NCBI RefSeq assembly: GCF_031585635.1 | Contig: NZ_CP134195.1 | Coordinates: 1,054,001 to 1,118,000 of the forward strand | Source: Paraburkholderia sp. FT54 | Lineage (GTDB): Bacteria > Pseudomonadota > Gammaproteobacteria > Burkholderiales > Burkholderiaceae | Reading direction: 5' to 3' | Length of the DNA: 64,000 nucleotides | Shown here: positions 8,664 through 17,388 of the stretch, piece after piece | Position numbering within the stretch: the first letter of the stretch is position 1 | Layout: every line of letters starts with the position of its first letter | Made by a program: the position numbers and the translations under genes | The notes under the pieces: model-generated | Told to the model about the DNA's origin: nothing | What the model saw: only the letters and a program-made list of their open reading frames with translations | The model's database searches: none

Positions 8664-9635
8664 ATGAAACAATACCTCGACCTCGTCCGCACGATTCTCG
8701 ATACCGGCACGTGGCAGGAGAACCGCACTGGCATCCGCACCATCAGCATGCCGGGCGCGATGTTGCGCTTCGACCTTCAGGAAGGCTTCCCCGCGGTCAC
8801 CACGAAAAAGCTGGCGTTCAAATCGGCGGTGGGCGAACTGGTCGGGTTTCTGCGCGCCTCGCGCAGTGCCGCGGATTTCCGCGATCTCGGCTGCAAGGTG
8901 TGGGACGCGAACGCCAACCAGAATCCGCAATGGCTCGCCAATCCCTATCGCCAGGGTCCGGACGATCTCGGCGACGTGTACGGCGTGCAATGGCGCCAGT
9001 GGCCGGCCTACAAGGTGCTGGACGCGAACGCGAGCGCGCAGCTTGCCGACGCGACCGCACGCGGCTTCCAGGCGGTGACGGAATTCGAAGAAGACGGTGG
9101 GCGCAAAGTGCTGCTGTACAAGGCGATCGACCAGTTGCGCCAGTGTCTCGACACGATCATGCAGAACCCGGCTGACCGGCGCATTCTGTTTCATGCGTGG
9201 AACCCCGCGGTGCTGGATCAGATCGCGTTGCCGGCCTGCCACCTGCTGTATCAGTTCCTGCCGAATGTCGCACGCAAGGAGATTTCGCTGTGTCTGTACA
9301 TTCGCAGTAACGATGTCGGGCTCGGCACACCGTTCAATCTGACCGAGGGAGCGGCGCTGCTGCATCTGGTCGGTCGTCTGACGGGGTACACACCGCGCTG
9401 GTTCACCTATTTCATCGGCGACGCGCACATCTACGAGAATCAGCTCGACATGCTGCAGCAGCAGCTCACGCGCGAGCCATACGAAAGCCCGGCCTTCGCT
9501 ATCTCGGACCGTGTGCCGGAGTATGCGAAAACCGGCGTGTACGAGCCGGAGTGGCTTGAAAAGATCGAGCCGGCGGATTTCTCGCTGGTCGGCTACCGGC
9601 ATCACGAGCCGCTCACGGCGCCGATGGCGGTTTGA
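8664..9635 (+). CDS. thyA: Thymidylate synthase
   Basis: This 323-residue enzyme methylates dUMP to dTMP using methylene-tetrahydrofolate, releasing dihydrofolate for FolA. The catalytic cysteine is C192 in [16 protein letters not shown] near residue 21 is the phosphate-binding loop, and [13 protein letters not shown] contributes the dUMP site. The protein is longer than the 264-residue E. coli enzyme because of an insertion around residues 90-150, as in the Lactobacillus casei type. The frame is open upstream to 8325, but the conserved start MKQYLDL at 8664 has GAAGGAACC before it. A terminator follows at 9681. Confidence 0.97.
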   Translation: MKQYLDLVRTILDTGTWQENRTGIRTISMPGAMLRFDLQEGFPAVTTKKLAFKSAVGELVGFLRASRSAADFRDLGCKVWDANANQNPQWLANPYRQGPDDLGDVYGVQWRQWPAYKVLDANASAQLADATARGFQAVTEFEEDGGRKVLLYKAIDQLRQCLDTIMQNPADRRILFHAWNPAVLDQIALPACHLLYQFLPNVARKEISLCLYIRSNDVGLGTPFNLTEGAALLHLVGRLTGYTPRWFTYFIGDAHIYENQLDMLQQQLTREPYESPAFAISDRVPEYAKTGVYEPEWLEKIEPADFSLVGYRHHEPLTAPMAV

Positions 9636-9680
9636 TCGTCGGCCGGGCCGATAAGTGGCCCGCGCCCGCACAAAGAAAAA

Positions 9681-9710
9681 CCGCCGCGATGTGAATCGCG
9701 GCGGTTTTTT
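9681..9710. terminator. Bidirectional terminator between thyA and the FecR-domain gene
   Basis: A 10-base perfect stem (CCGCCGCGAT / ATCGCGGCGG) with a GTGA loop is followed by six T. An A-rich run precedes it, so it works for both convergent genes. Confidence 0.9.
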
Positions 9711-9745
9711 CTTTTGCTCCTCCCCAACTTGCAGGCGGATGACGC

Positions 9746-12460
9746 TCAGCCTTTGTGATGTTCGTCGCGGTTGCCGCCGCCCGAATGCTGTTCGGCGTGC
9801 TGCGGCTGCGCTTGAGGATGTGGCTGCTGAACCTGCTGCGGACGCGGTTGCTGCTGCGGCTGCGGCTGCGGCTGCGGCTGCGGCTGCGGATGGAACTCCG
9901 GCCGAGGTTGTTGCTGTGCCTGTTGCTGGCGCGGCTCAGGCCGTGGCTGCTGCGGCTGCGGCTGCGGATGGAACTCTGGCCGAGGTTGTTGCTGCGCCTG
10001 TTGCTGGCGCGGCTCGGGCCGTGGCTGCTGCGGCGGCTGCGGATGGAACTCCGGCCGAGGTTCTTGCTGTGCCTGTTGCTGACGCGGCTGCTGCATCGGC
10101 TGCTGCACGGGCTGCGGATGATATTCCTGACGCGGTTGTTGTTGCGCCTGAATTTCCGCCGGACGCGGCGCCTGCGGCTCAGGCTGACGTTGTACTTGAG
10201 CCTGCGGCTGCCCTTGCGGCCGCACCTCCTGCTGACGCGCCTGTTGCCGTTGTTGCTGGATCGCCGGGTTCTCCACAGGACGAGGCGCGCCGTGCTGCTG
10301 CGCAAACTCCGGCCGTCCCGCTTGCGGCTGCGGACCGCCATGCTGCTGGGCTTGCTGTGCCTGCTGCGCCATCGGTGTGTGCGGCTGAGTCCAGACTGGC
10401 TCGCGACGTTCGTTCACGCCCGGGGTCACACCCAGCTGCTGACCCGCCTGTTGCGACATACCGCGCTGCTGCTGCGCCATCGCCGCCGGATTGCCGAGGT
10501 TAGCTTGCGGCGGACGCGGCACGCCGTTCGAAGGATGTCCCATCTCTCCAGGCTGCGGCCGCTGGTTGGCCATCTGTGACGGCATGCCGGGCCGCGCTTG
10601 CGGTCCGCCACCATAGGGTGCTTCGCCCGGCCGCTGCCCGGCTTGTTGTGGCATGGCGCCCGGTCCACCCGTCGGCATGCCCGGCCGCGCCTGCGGTCCG
10701 CCGCCATGCGGCGCCTCACCCGGCCGCTGTCCGACCTGCTGTTGCGTACCGTTAGCTCCAACAACCGGCGCGCCCGGCGCCATGCCCGGCGCACGTCCGG
10801 CGATGTGCGACTGGACGACCCGCACGTTCTGCACCGGCAGCGCGCCCGGCCCGCCCGCCATATGCGCCGGCACCGAGGTACGCACCATAGGCTGACCCGC
10901 GCCCGGCACCCGTCCACCGCTTTGCGCGAAGCGCTGGGCAAGACTGTCGTGGTACGCCGCCGGCATTGCCGGACTACGCGTCGCCACCACCGGACGCGCC
11001 ATCACGGCTGCCGGGGGCCGGTAATTCGCGTTGCGCAAGCCCGGACCGAAGCTCTCCCGGACCGGCGCGATGCCAGGACCGCCCGGGTTGATCTGCGCAT
11101 TGCGCCATTGCCGCGGATCGACCTTTTGCGCGAAGCGCCCAACCGGCTGGCCGTGGACGAAAGCCGTCGCCGGCACTGCGGTCACGCCGCCCGGCGCGCG
11201 GTAGTTGATATACGTGTTATGAATGTTGGTCACATTCACGTTGCGGTTGTAATTGTTGACGATCGTCGTCCGGTTGACGCGGTTGTAGTAGCCCGGGCTC
11301 CAGTGATCGTGACCGCCCCAATGCGGATGCCACGGCTCGCCAGGGCCGAGCGGGAACCACGCGACGCCCGCCGCCACCGCCCCGCCGATCGCCAGATCCA
11401 CACCCCAGTTCACGCCGCCGCCACCGCCGCCCACGAAAGCGACGAGGGCCGGCGCGTAGACCGGCGGTTCGCTGACCGCGACCGGCCCCGGCACCCATGC
11501 CCACGTATCGTCGACCTGAGCCCAGCGGCCGTAGTGATAGGGCGCGAAGCCCCACGGCGCGTCGTCGACCCAGGTCCAGCCCCACGGCGCCTGCCACACC
11601 CAATGGCCGTCGTGATACGGCGCCCACCCGGCGGGCGTACCGCGCGGCACCCACACTTCGCCGTATTGCGGCGTGCTTTGCCAAGTGCCATTGGCGTCGA
11701 GATCCTGGTAGCCGGGAATGTCGCGCGACACGTAGCGCGCCGACACCGAGCGGTCTTCCGCGGCGTCGCGGCCGGCGGCCCACTGATCGAAGCCGTCGAG
11801 GCCGGGCGCGCCATTGTCGGCGACCTGTTGCAGGTTGGTGCCGCCGAAGCGGATCTGCTGGCCGGCCGTGACCGGCACCTGGCCGCTGTCGCCATACACC
11901 GTCGCGCCGCCGCTGCGGACGGTGACGGTGGTGGTGCTGCCGTCCGGCGCGACGTCGACGCGATAGTCGCCGGGGCCGTCCAGGCTGAGCGCCAGATTCG
12001 GCGTATCGATTTCATAGGACGAGCCCGGCGCGAGCTCACGCACGCGCGCCGACAACGTGCCTTGCGCGACCTTGAGCTGGGCGCTGTTGTCGTCGAGATT
12101 CAGCAGATCGAGGCTGGTGGAGGGCCCGAGGCGCACCGCGGTCGAGCCGATGTGCAACTCCGAGCGCGCGTTCTGATCGTTCCACAACTGGTCGCCGGTG
12201 GTGAGCGGGCGGTTGATCTGCGCGTACGACCAGTCGGTGGCGCCGGCCGGTTCCGTGGTCACGGCGCCCGCCGTGTAGTTCAGACGTGCGACGCGGCCTG
12301 GCGGATCGGTGTTCTGCGTGGCGGCGGCGCTCTCGGGCGCCTCCTGCATTTCCTGCGCGAAGGCGGCGTGGCCCGCAAAGAGAAACGTAGCGGCTGCGAT
12401 CAGCGTATAGCCGATCGCGCGGCGGTTCGAGCGGCGGTGTGAGGTGGTGACTGTTCTCAT
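9746..12460 (-). CDS. Large exported FecR/DUF6600 protein with Pro/Gln-rich repeats
   Basis: This 904-residue protein has a signal peptide (cleavage near AFA at residues 33-35). A FecR-like domain spans about residues 55-210. A DUF6600-type Trp/Tyr/Gly-rich segment follows (about 255-330, with motifs such as WAPYHDGHWVWQAPWGW). Beyond about residue 480 the protein is Pro/Gln/Gly-rich, and it ends in three near-identical 25-26-residue repeats built on RPEFHPQP. The C-terminus finishes with a His/Gly-rich tail. It is probably a cell-surface or periplasmic protein of unknown role. The FecR part alone does not imply iron signalling, since no TonB receptor or sigma factor is next to it. Confidence 0.85.
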   Translation of the reverse strand: MRTVTTSHRRSNRRAIGYTLIAAATFLFAGHAAFAQEMQEAPESAAATQNTDPPGRVARLNYTAGAVTTEPAGATDWSYAQINRPLTTGDQLWNDQNARSELHIGSTAVRLGPSTSLDLLNLDDNSAQLKVAQGTLSARVRELAPGSSYEIDTPNLALSLDGPGDYRVDVAPDGSTTTVTVRSGGATVYGDSGQVPVTAGQQIRFGGTNLQQVADNGAPGLDGFDQWAAGRDAAEDRSVSARYVSRDIPGYQDLDANGTWQSTPQYGEVWVPRGTPAGWAPYHDGHWVWQAPWGWTWVDDAPWGFAPYHYGRWAQVDDTWAWVPGPVAVSEPPVYAPALVAFVGGGGGGVNWGVDLAIGGAVAAGVAWFPLGPGEPWHPHWGGHDHWSPGYYNRVNRTTIVNNYNRNVNVTNIHNTYINYRAPGGVTAVPATAFVHGQPVGRFAQKVDPRQWRNAQINPGGPGIAPVRESFGPGLRNANYRPPAAVMARPVVATRSPAMPAAYHDSLAQRFAQSGGRVPGAGQPMVRTSVPAHMAGGPGALPVQNVRVVQSHIAGRAPGMAPGAPVVGANGTQQQVGQRPGEAPHGGGPQARPGMPTGGPGAMPQQAGQRPGEAPYGGGPQARPGMPSQMANQRPQPGEMGHPSNGVPRPPQANLGNPAAMAQQQRGMSQQAGQQLGVTPGVNERREPVWTQPHTPMAQQAQQAQQHGGPQPQAGRPEFAQQHGAPRPVENPAIQQQRQQARQQEVRPQGQPQAQVQRQPEPQAPRPAEIQAQQQPRQEYHPQPVQQPMQQPRQQQAQQEPRPEFHPQPPQQPRPEPRQQQAQQQPRPEFHPQPQPQQPRPEPRQQQAQQQPRPEFHPQPQPQPQPQPQQQPRPQQVQQPHPQAQPQHAEQHSGGGNRDEHHKG
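9854..9889 (-). repeat. Six copies of a CTGCGG hexanucleotide
   Basis: Six uninterrupted CTGCGG units lie inside the FecR/DUF6600 gene and encode alternating Pro-Gln on the minus strand. A change in copy number would keep the frame, so it could alter length only. Confidence 0.9.
9886..10110 (-). repeat. Tandem 75-78 base repeats encoding RPEFHPQP units
   Basis: GCGGATGGAACTC starts repeat copies near 9886, 9964 and 10039, giving periods of 78 and 75 bases. The copies differ by a few substitutions and by one codon-scale deletion. They code for the last three protein repeats of the FecR/DUF6600 protein. Confidence 0.85.
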
Positions 12461-12642
12461 GATTGATCTCCGACGGACGCGGCGTCTTGCGGCATCCGTG
12501 GAGTCACTGTACCCGCGGCGTTTGTTTCAAGGCCCCCACTTTTGTAAGGCCGCCTCACCACCGTGTAACAAAAGGTCTCGATAAGGCGATTTGGAAGCTG
12601 ATTGCCGATTTCCGTCATCGGGTCGGGGCAGTCAGGCGCACC

Positions 12643-13356
12643 TCACGCACCGAGAAATGCATCGAAATGGCGATGGCCGGCCGGCGTGATACGCAGAATT
12701 CGCGGCCGCTCGGTGCGCTCGACCCAGCCCTGCGACGTCCACGAATCGAGCAGCGCCGCGCCAAGGGCGCCGCCCAGATGCGGGCGCCGCTCGCTCCAGT
12801 CGGGGCAGGTGCAGGCAAAGCGGCGGCGCCGGCTTTTTTGCGCCGACATGTCGATGCCCCAATCGGCCAGGCGGGCGACGCCGTCGGCGGTGGCTTCCAG
12901 TGAGGTGCCGTCGAGCGTCAGCAGGCCGCATTCGACCAGCCGCTCGAACACGCGCACCGACAATTCGCCTGCCATATGGTCGTAGCAGGTGCGCGCGTAA
13001 CGCATGTCGAGCGGCACCGTGCGCACGGGGCGCGGCACGGGACGCTGCGGCGCGCTGACTTGCGCGACGTTGGCGAGCGCTTCGATCGAGGCGGCAATGT
13101 CGGACGACGCGATCCGGAAATAGCGATGCCGGCCGCGCACTTCGAGCGCAAGCAGGCCGCCGTCGGTCAGGCGCGCGAGATGGGCGCTGGCCGCCGACGG
13201 CGAGAGCCCGGCGATCATCGTCAGTTCGCCGGCAGGGCGCGCGCTGCCGTCCATCAACGCCCACAGCATGGCGGCACGGCCGGGGTCGGCGAGCAGCGCG
13301 CCGATCCGGCTCAAGCCGGGGAAATGGTTCTGTTCGTCTGCGAGGGTGGCGGCCAT
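12643..13356 (-). CDS. ArsR-family winged-helix transcriptional regulator
   Basis: This 237-residue regulator has a winged helix-turn-helix at about residues 15-85 (MIAGLSPSAASAHLARLTDGGLL, then a wing with RGRHRYFRI). The C-terminal half is longer than in simple ArsR proteins. It contains CTCPDWSERRPHLGGALGAAL, with two closely spaced cysteines near residues 181-183. This larger form is common in proteobacteria and its ligand is not known. An inverted repeat AGTCC-N8-GGACT lies just upstream and may be its own operator. No obvious target gene is adjacent on the same strand. Confidence 0.9.
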   Translation of the reverse strand: MAATLADEQNHFPGLSRIGALLADPGRAAMLWALMDGSARPAGELTMIAGLSPSAASAHLARLTDGGLLALEVRGRHRYFRIASSDIAASIEALANVAQVSAPQRPVPRPVRTVPLDMRYARTCYDHMAGELSVRVFERLVECGLLTLDGTSLEATADGVARLADWGIDMSAQKSRRRRFACTCPDWSERRPHLGGALGAALLDSWTSQGWVERTERPRILRITPAGHRHFDAFLGA

Positions 13357-13675
13357 TTGGCGTCTCCAGGGGACGGCGCGGGCAAGCGCGCCATGTAGTC
13401 CACTGTATCGGACTGCGCGATTCGATGTTTCAGCTTAGCGTGAAGCGTCGAATGCAGCAGCTACGAAAACCCGGCAGGCGCGGCGCGCAGCGCCGGCGAG
13501 CGCACGCCCCCGAGAACCGTGCTTTGGCGGCGGCGCGCGACACAGGGCCGCTCCCGGTCGTCCAAGCCGCGCTTTGATAGCGCGCAGGGCCGGCGCTATG
13601 ACGCACGCCGCGCTCGGTGCCGCGCAGGGCCGCCAGGCTAGAATCGAAGCCTGTCCTAGCAGGAAACACGCTTTC
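13357..13675. other. Intergenic region between the ArsR gene and the small lipoprotein
   Basis: The 319 bases hold the inverted repeat at 13397-13414 near the ArsR start. After that comes GC-rich sequence with no convincing gene on either strand. Frames that cross it lack ribosome sites and family-like sequence. Confidence 0.5.
13397..13414 (-). promoter_or_regulatory. Candidate ArsR operator overlapping a -10 box
   Basis: AGTCC and GGACT arms are separated by eight bases, with TACAGT read on the minus strand inside. The site is about 40 bases upstream of the ArsR-type gene. Autorepression is a reasonable inference. Confidence 0.35.
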
Positions 13676-13813
13676 ATGAAAACTCTTCTGGCCGTCATTG
13701 CCGCGGCATGGCTGCTCGGTGCATGTGCGCAAGGCGGCGGCGGTTCGGACGCGGGCGCCGGCAGCATCACGATGTACGGCACGATCGACGAAGGCATCAC
13801 GGTCCGCAAATAA
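13676..13813 (+). CDS. Small lipoprotein
   Basis: This 45-residue protein begins MKTLLAVIAAAWLLGAC, a signal sequence with a lipobox LGAC whose cysteine is residue 17. The mature part has a Gly run and ends SITMYGTIDEGITVRK. Acylation should anchor it in a membrane. The size and the MYGTID ending resemble small Burkholderia lipoproteins, as far as I remember them. Role unknown. The ribosome site AGGAAA lies about ten bases upstream. Confidence 0.8.
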   Translation: MKTLLAVIAAAWLLGACAQGGGGSDAGAGSITMYGTIDEGITVRK

Positions 13814-13954
13814 GAGCAACCCCGCGCGAACGCTTCTAAAGACATCGGTCAGGTAACTGTCCGGGCTGGCAGGAATTGATGCATCATTGTCATCTCTGCC
13901 ATCAGCGTTCATGTGACGATCGGGTCATCCCATTTTCGTCGCCCGGTACTTTCG

Positions 13955-15211
13955 ATGCCACCGTCCGCCGCCGCCACCGTTCCCACCCATTCGACTGGCC
14001 TGCGCGAGTCCGATCCACACGACCGCCGTGCCGCGCGCGTGCTGGCGGTGTGCCAGGCGCTGTACACCTCATCGGTATCGATCGATCTGACGCTGACCGG
14101 TCTGGTCGGCTACACGCTCGCCGACGACAAGGCGCTGGCCACGCTGCCGTTCTCGCTGATCACCGTCGCGGCCGCGCTGACGACGATCTTCGCGTCGTTC
14201 CTGATGGCGCGCATCGGCCGACGCGCGGGCTTCGTGCTCGGCGCGGGCGTCGGCGCGCTTGGCGGCGCCGTTTCAGTGTGGGCAATCTTTCACCACAGTT
14301 TCTGGGCCTTCTGCGCCGGTACGGCGACGGTCGGCGTGTTCCAGGCGTTCGCGCAGTATTACCGCCTGGCCGCCGCCGACGCGGTCGGCATCGAAGACAA
14401 AAGCCGCGCGATTTCGACCGTGCTGGCGGGCGGAGTGGTGGCCGCCGTCTGCGGGCCGCTGCTTGCCGCGTGGAGCAAGGACTGGCTGGCGCCGGTCGCG
14501 TTCGCGGGTTCGTATGCGCTCGTGACGGGCTTCGGGCTGGTCTCGATTGGCTTGCTGGCTTTCCTGTATCGCGACGCGGCGCCCGTCGTGATCACGACGG
14601 CGGCTCACGAGGCGGCGCGGCCGCTCGGCGAGATCGTGCGGCAGCCGATTTTTGCGGCAGCGCTTGCCAACAACGCGCTTGGCTACGCCGTGATGATGTT
14701 CGTGATGACGGCGACGCCGATCGCCGCGGTCGCGTGCGGCCACACGATCGGCGACGGCGCGGCGATCATCCAGTGGCACCTGGTCGGCATGTTCGCGCCG
14801 TCGCTCTTTTCCGCGCGGCTGATCAAACGCTTCGGCGTGCTGCGGGTGATCGGCGCGGGCATTGCGCTGTCGGCGCTGTGCGGTGTGCTCGCCTTGCGTT
14901 CGACCGATCTGCCGTACTTCTACGCGGCGCTCGCCTGTCTCGGCGTGGGCTGGAATTTCATGTTCGTCGGCGGCTCGACGCTGCTCGCCCAATCGTACCG
15001 GCCGTCGGAGCGCGCCAAGACGCAGGCGACCAGCGAATTCACGACGTTCGCGTTTTCCGCGCTGGGTTCCCTGTTTGCAGGCCAATTGCTGGCGCGCTTC
15101 GGCTGGACGACGATCAATGTCGCGATTTTTCCGCTGCTCGCGGCGGCGGCGCTGGCCACGCTCGGCTATGCGTGGTCGCGTAAGCGGCAGATGGTGACGG
15201 AGGTCTCCTGA
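13955..15211 (+). CDS. MFS transporter
   Basis: This 418-residue protein has twelve predicted membrane segments spread from about residue 25 to the end. The loop MARIGRRAGFVLGAGVG near residue 85 matches the usual MFS loop between helices 2 and 3. The gene overlaps the GlxA-type regulator by one base (TGATG), so the two probably form one unit. The transported substrate is unknown. The ATG at 13955 is used; a GTG at 13913 would add 14 residues, and neither has a strong ribosome site. Confidence 0.88.
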   Translation: MPPSAAATVPTHSTGLRESDPHDRRAARVLAVCQALYTSSVSIDLTLTGLVGYTLADDKALATLPFSLITVAAALTTIFASFLMARIGRRAGFVLGAGVGALGGAVSVWAIFHHSFWAFCAGTATVGVFQAFAQYYRLAAADAVGIEDKSRAISTVLAGGVVAAVCGPLLAAWSKDWLAPVAFAGSYALVTGFGLVSIGLLAFLYRDAAPVVITTAAHEAARPLGEIVRQPIFAAALANNALGYAVMMFVMTATPIAAVACGHTIGDGAAIIQWHLVGMFAPSLFSARLIKRFGVLRVIGAGIALSALCGVLALRSTDLPYFYAALACLGVGWNFMFVGGSTLLAQSYRPSERAKTQATSEFTTFAFSALGSLFAGQLLARFGWTTINVAIFPLLAAAALATLGYAWSRKRQMVTEVS

Positions 15212-16467
15212 TGGCGGCGCGTCACATCGTTTTCGCGGTCGCACCGGATCTGGTACTGCTCGACGCCTGCGGGCCGCTGGAGGCGTTCTGGCGCGCGGAG
15301 TTGACGGTTGCTGGAATGGCGGGAGCGGGTGTTGCCCGTGCGGTGGACAGTGACGAGGGAGTTGCCCGCGACGCGGGCCGATTGGGGATACCCATCAGTT
15401 CGGCTGGTGCGCCTAGTGCGACTAGTTCGGCAAGGTTGACCAGCGAGGCCAGTGCGGCCAACGAGGCCAGTTCGGCGAGTGCGATCAACTCGGTCAACTC
15501 GGCCAACTCAGGTCGCCACGCGTCACAGCCAGTGGCCTATCGCACGACGGTTGCGTCGATCGACGGCGGCGTTCTCCAGACTTTCCCCGGCCTGCCGATC
15601 GTCACCGAAAGGCTCGATTCACTCGATGACCAGCCGATCGACACGCTGATCGTGCCCGGCGTCCCGGTCGACGAACACTGCACCTTGCAGCCGGAACTCG
15701 TCGCATGGATCAAGCGCCATGCGCCGCGGGCGCGACGGGTGTGCTCGGTGTGCACCGGCGCGTTCTATCTGGCGGCGGCGGGCCTGCTCGACGACCGTCG
15801 CGCGACCACGCACTGGCGCGACGCCCCGCACCTCGCGCGCCGCTTTCCCAACATCCGCGTGGACGCCGATCCGATCTTCATCCGCGATGCCGGGCGACAC
15901 GAAGGTGACGGCGTCGTCTGGACTTCGGCGGGCGTGACGGCGGGCATCGACCTGGCGCTGGCGCTAATTGAGGAGGATGTCGGCCATGCGGTCGCGATGC
16001 AGGCCGCGCGGCGGCTGGTGGTCTTCATGAAGCGGCCCGGCGGGCAGTCGCAGTACAGCGCGGCGCTCGCTGCGCAGGCCTCGGCGAACGGCCCGTTCGA
16101 GGCGCTGCATAGCTGGATGGCGGCGCACTTACGCGACGACCTGTCGGTCGAGCGGCTCGCCGAGCGAACCCGGATGAGCCCGCGCACGTTCGCGCGGCGC
16201 TACGTCGACGAGGTCGGCCGCACGCCGGCTAAAACGGTCTCGGCGCTGCGGCTCGAAGCGGCCTCGCGCGCGCTCGCCGAATCGCGCCGGCCGCTCAAGC
16301 GCATCGCCCTAGATTGCGGCTTTGGCAGCGAACAGAACTTGCGACGGGCGTTTTTGCGGCGTTTCGGCGTGCTGCCGCTCGATTATCGCGAACGCTTCAT
16401 GTCGGCTGTCGCGCCGCGAAGCGGGGCCGCTTCCGAAGTCGCTTCCGAAATTGTCGAGTCGAGCTGA
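15211..16467 (+). CDS. GlxA-family transcriptional regulator (DJ-1/PfpI plus AraC domains)
   Basis: This 418-residue regulator has an N-terminal DJ-1/PfpI-like domain (nucleophile-elbow-like VCTGAFYLAAAG near residue 180) and a C-terminal AraC DNA-binding domain (about residues 310-405, with RRPLKRIALDCGFGSEQNLRRAF). Residues 41-108 are an unusual Ser/Ala/Asn-rich insert that interrupts the DJ-1 domain. It overlaps the MFS gene by one base and likely controls it or is co-expressed with it. Effector unknown. Confidence 0.9.
   Translation: MAARHIVFAVAPDLVLLDACGPLEAFWRAELTVAGMAGAGVARAVDSDEGVARDAGRLGIPISSAGAPSATSSARLTSEASAANEASSASAINSVNSANSGRHASQPVAYRTTVASIDGGVLQTFPGLPIVTERLDSLDDQPIDTLIVPGVPVDEHCTLQPELVAWIKRHAPRARRVCSVCTGAFYLAAAGLLDDRRATTHWRDAPHLARRFPNIRVDADPIFIRDAGRHEGDGVVWTSAGVTAGIDLALALIEEDVGHAVAMQAARRLVVFMKRPGGQSQYSAALAAQASANGPFEALHSWMAAHLRDDLSVERLAERTRMSPRTFARRYVDEVGRTPAKTVSALRLEAASRALAESRRPLKRIALDCGFGSEQNLRRAFLRRFGVLPLDYRERFMSAVAPRSGAASEVASEIVESS
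15400..15520 (+). repeat. Degenerate short tandem repeats inside the GlxA-type gene
   Basis: Imperfect repeats of GCCAGTGCGGC and TCAACTCGG type code for the SEASAANEASSASAINSVNSANS insert. Codon and residue use differ from the rest of the gene, which suggests local repeat expansion. Confidence 0.65.
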
Positions 16468-16693
16468 ACGCGCGCGCGACCAAAGCGCCTCGGAGCGAGG
16501 CTGGCGCCGAGGTTCTTCAGACGAACCGACCGCGCGCACAACGAAAGCGCCTCGAGGTGAGACCGCTTTCGAGGTTGCCGAGGCAAACGCAGCGCAACCG
16601 CAAAGCGATAACATTCCGAAAGCCCAAGCCGCGCTCCCACCGAATTTCACCCGCGCCTCACATCCCGGCCACAACGAGTCAATATTGCGCTCG

Positions 16694-16699
16694 TATAAT
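16694..16699 (+). promoter_or_regulatory. Candidate -10 box of the thioesterase gene
   Basis: A perfect TATAAT lies 37 bases upstream of the thioesterase start. The expected -35 position has no good match. Confidence 0.4.
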
Positions 16700-16735
16700 C
16701 GCCTCCTTTCATGCATCCGATTGACCGGAGTCAAG

Positions 16736-17242
16736 ATGAGCACCCCTCCCGTAGCGCCGTTGGACCGTTCCGAAACCACTTTCCGCTTTCTGGCCGAGCC
16801 GAGCTCGGTCAACTTTGGCGGCAAGGTGCACGGCGGCGCGTTGATGAAGTGGATCGACGAGACCGCGTACGCGTGCTCGGCGGTGTGGTCTGGACGCTAT
16901 TGCGTGACGGTCAGCGTGGGCAATATCCGCTTTCGCCGGCCGATTCTGGTCGGCAACCTGGTCGAGCTGCGCGCCCGGGTCGTGGCCACGGGCCGCACCA
17001 GCATGCACATTCATGTTTCGGTGCAGGCGGGCGATCCGAAGGGCGGCGAGCTGCTGCAAACCACGGATTGTCTGATCGTGATGGTCGCCGTCAACGAGAA
17101 CGGCCAGCCAGTGCCCGTGCCGGCCTTCGTGCCGGAGACGGACGAACAGAAACGCCTCGCCAGATATGCGATCGACGTGAAGGAAGCGCTCGACGCGATC
17201 GTCGAACTGAAGCCGGAAGAAGTGGCGCAGGGGAAGGTTTGA
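16736..17242 (+). CDS. Acyl-CoA thioesterase, hotdog fold
   Basis: This 168-residue single-hotdog protein is of the YciA/BFIT-like type. The typical GGKVHGGALMKWIDETA segment near residues 28-45 carries the conserved glycines and the Asp of the active site. VGNIRFRRPILVGNLVEL and a later TTDCLIVMVAVN strand follow. The family hydrolyses acyl-CoA to free CoA; chain length is not evident. It stands alone between the GlxA regulator and fumC. The start at 16736 has GGAG eight bases upstream. Confidence 0.92.
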   Translation: MSTPPVAPLDRSETTFRFLAEPSSVNFGGKVHGGALMKWIDETAYACSAVWSGRYCVTVSVGNIRFRRPILVGNLVELRARVVATGRTSMHIHVSVQAGDPKGGELLQTTDCLIVMVAVNENGQPVPVPAFVPETDEQKRLARYAIDVKEALDAIVELKPEEVAQGKV

Positions 17243-17388
17243 GCGGCGCTCGCAAGTGCCGCTCAAACGCCGCGCGAAGTTGATGTCCGCGCGGCCCGTT
17301 GCCGTTTCGAATCACGCCGGTGTGGGCAGCGCGAGCGCCCTGGCTCACGACTGGCTCGGCCGCCCGCCGTGCGTGATCCCGCAGTTGC

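Noticed and set aside
9854..10110. CRISPR-like repeats
   Set aside because: The units are contiguous protein-coding repeats with no unique spacers.
9655..10503. Plus-strand Ala-rich frame
   Set aside because: It is antisense to the Pro/Gln repeats of the FecR-domain gene; poly-Ala arises from CTGCGG codons read in another frame.
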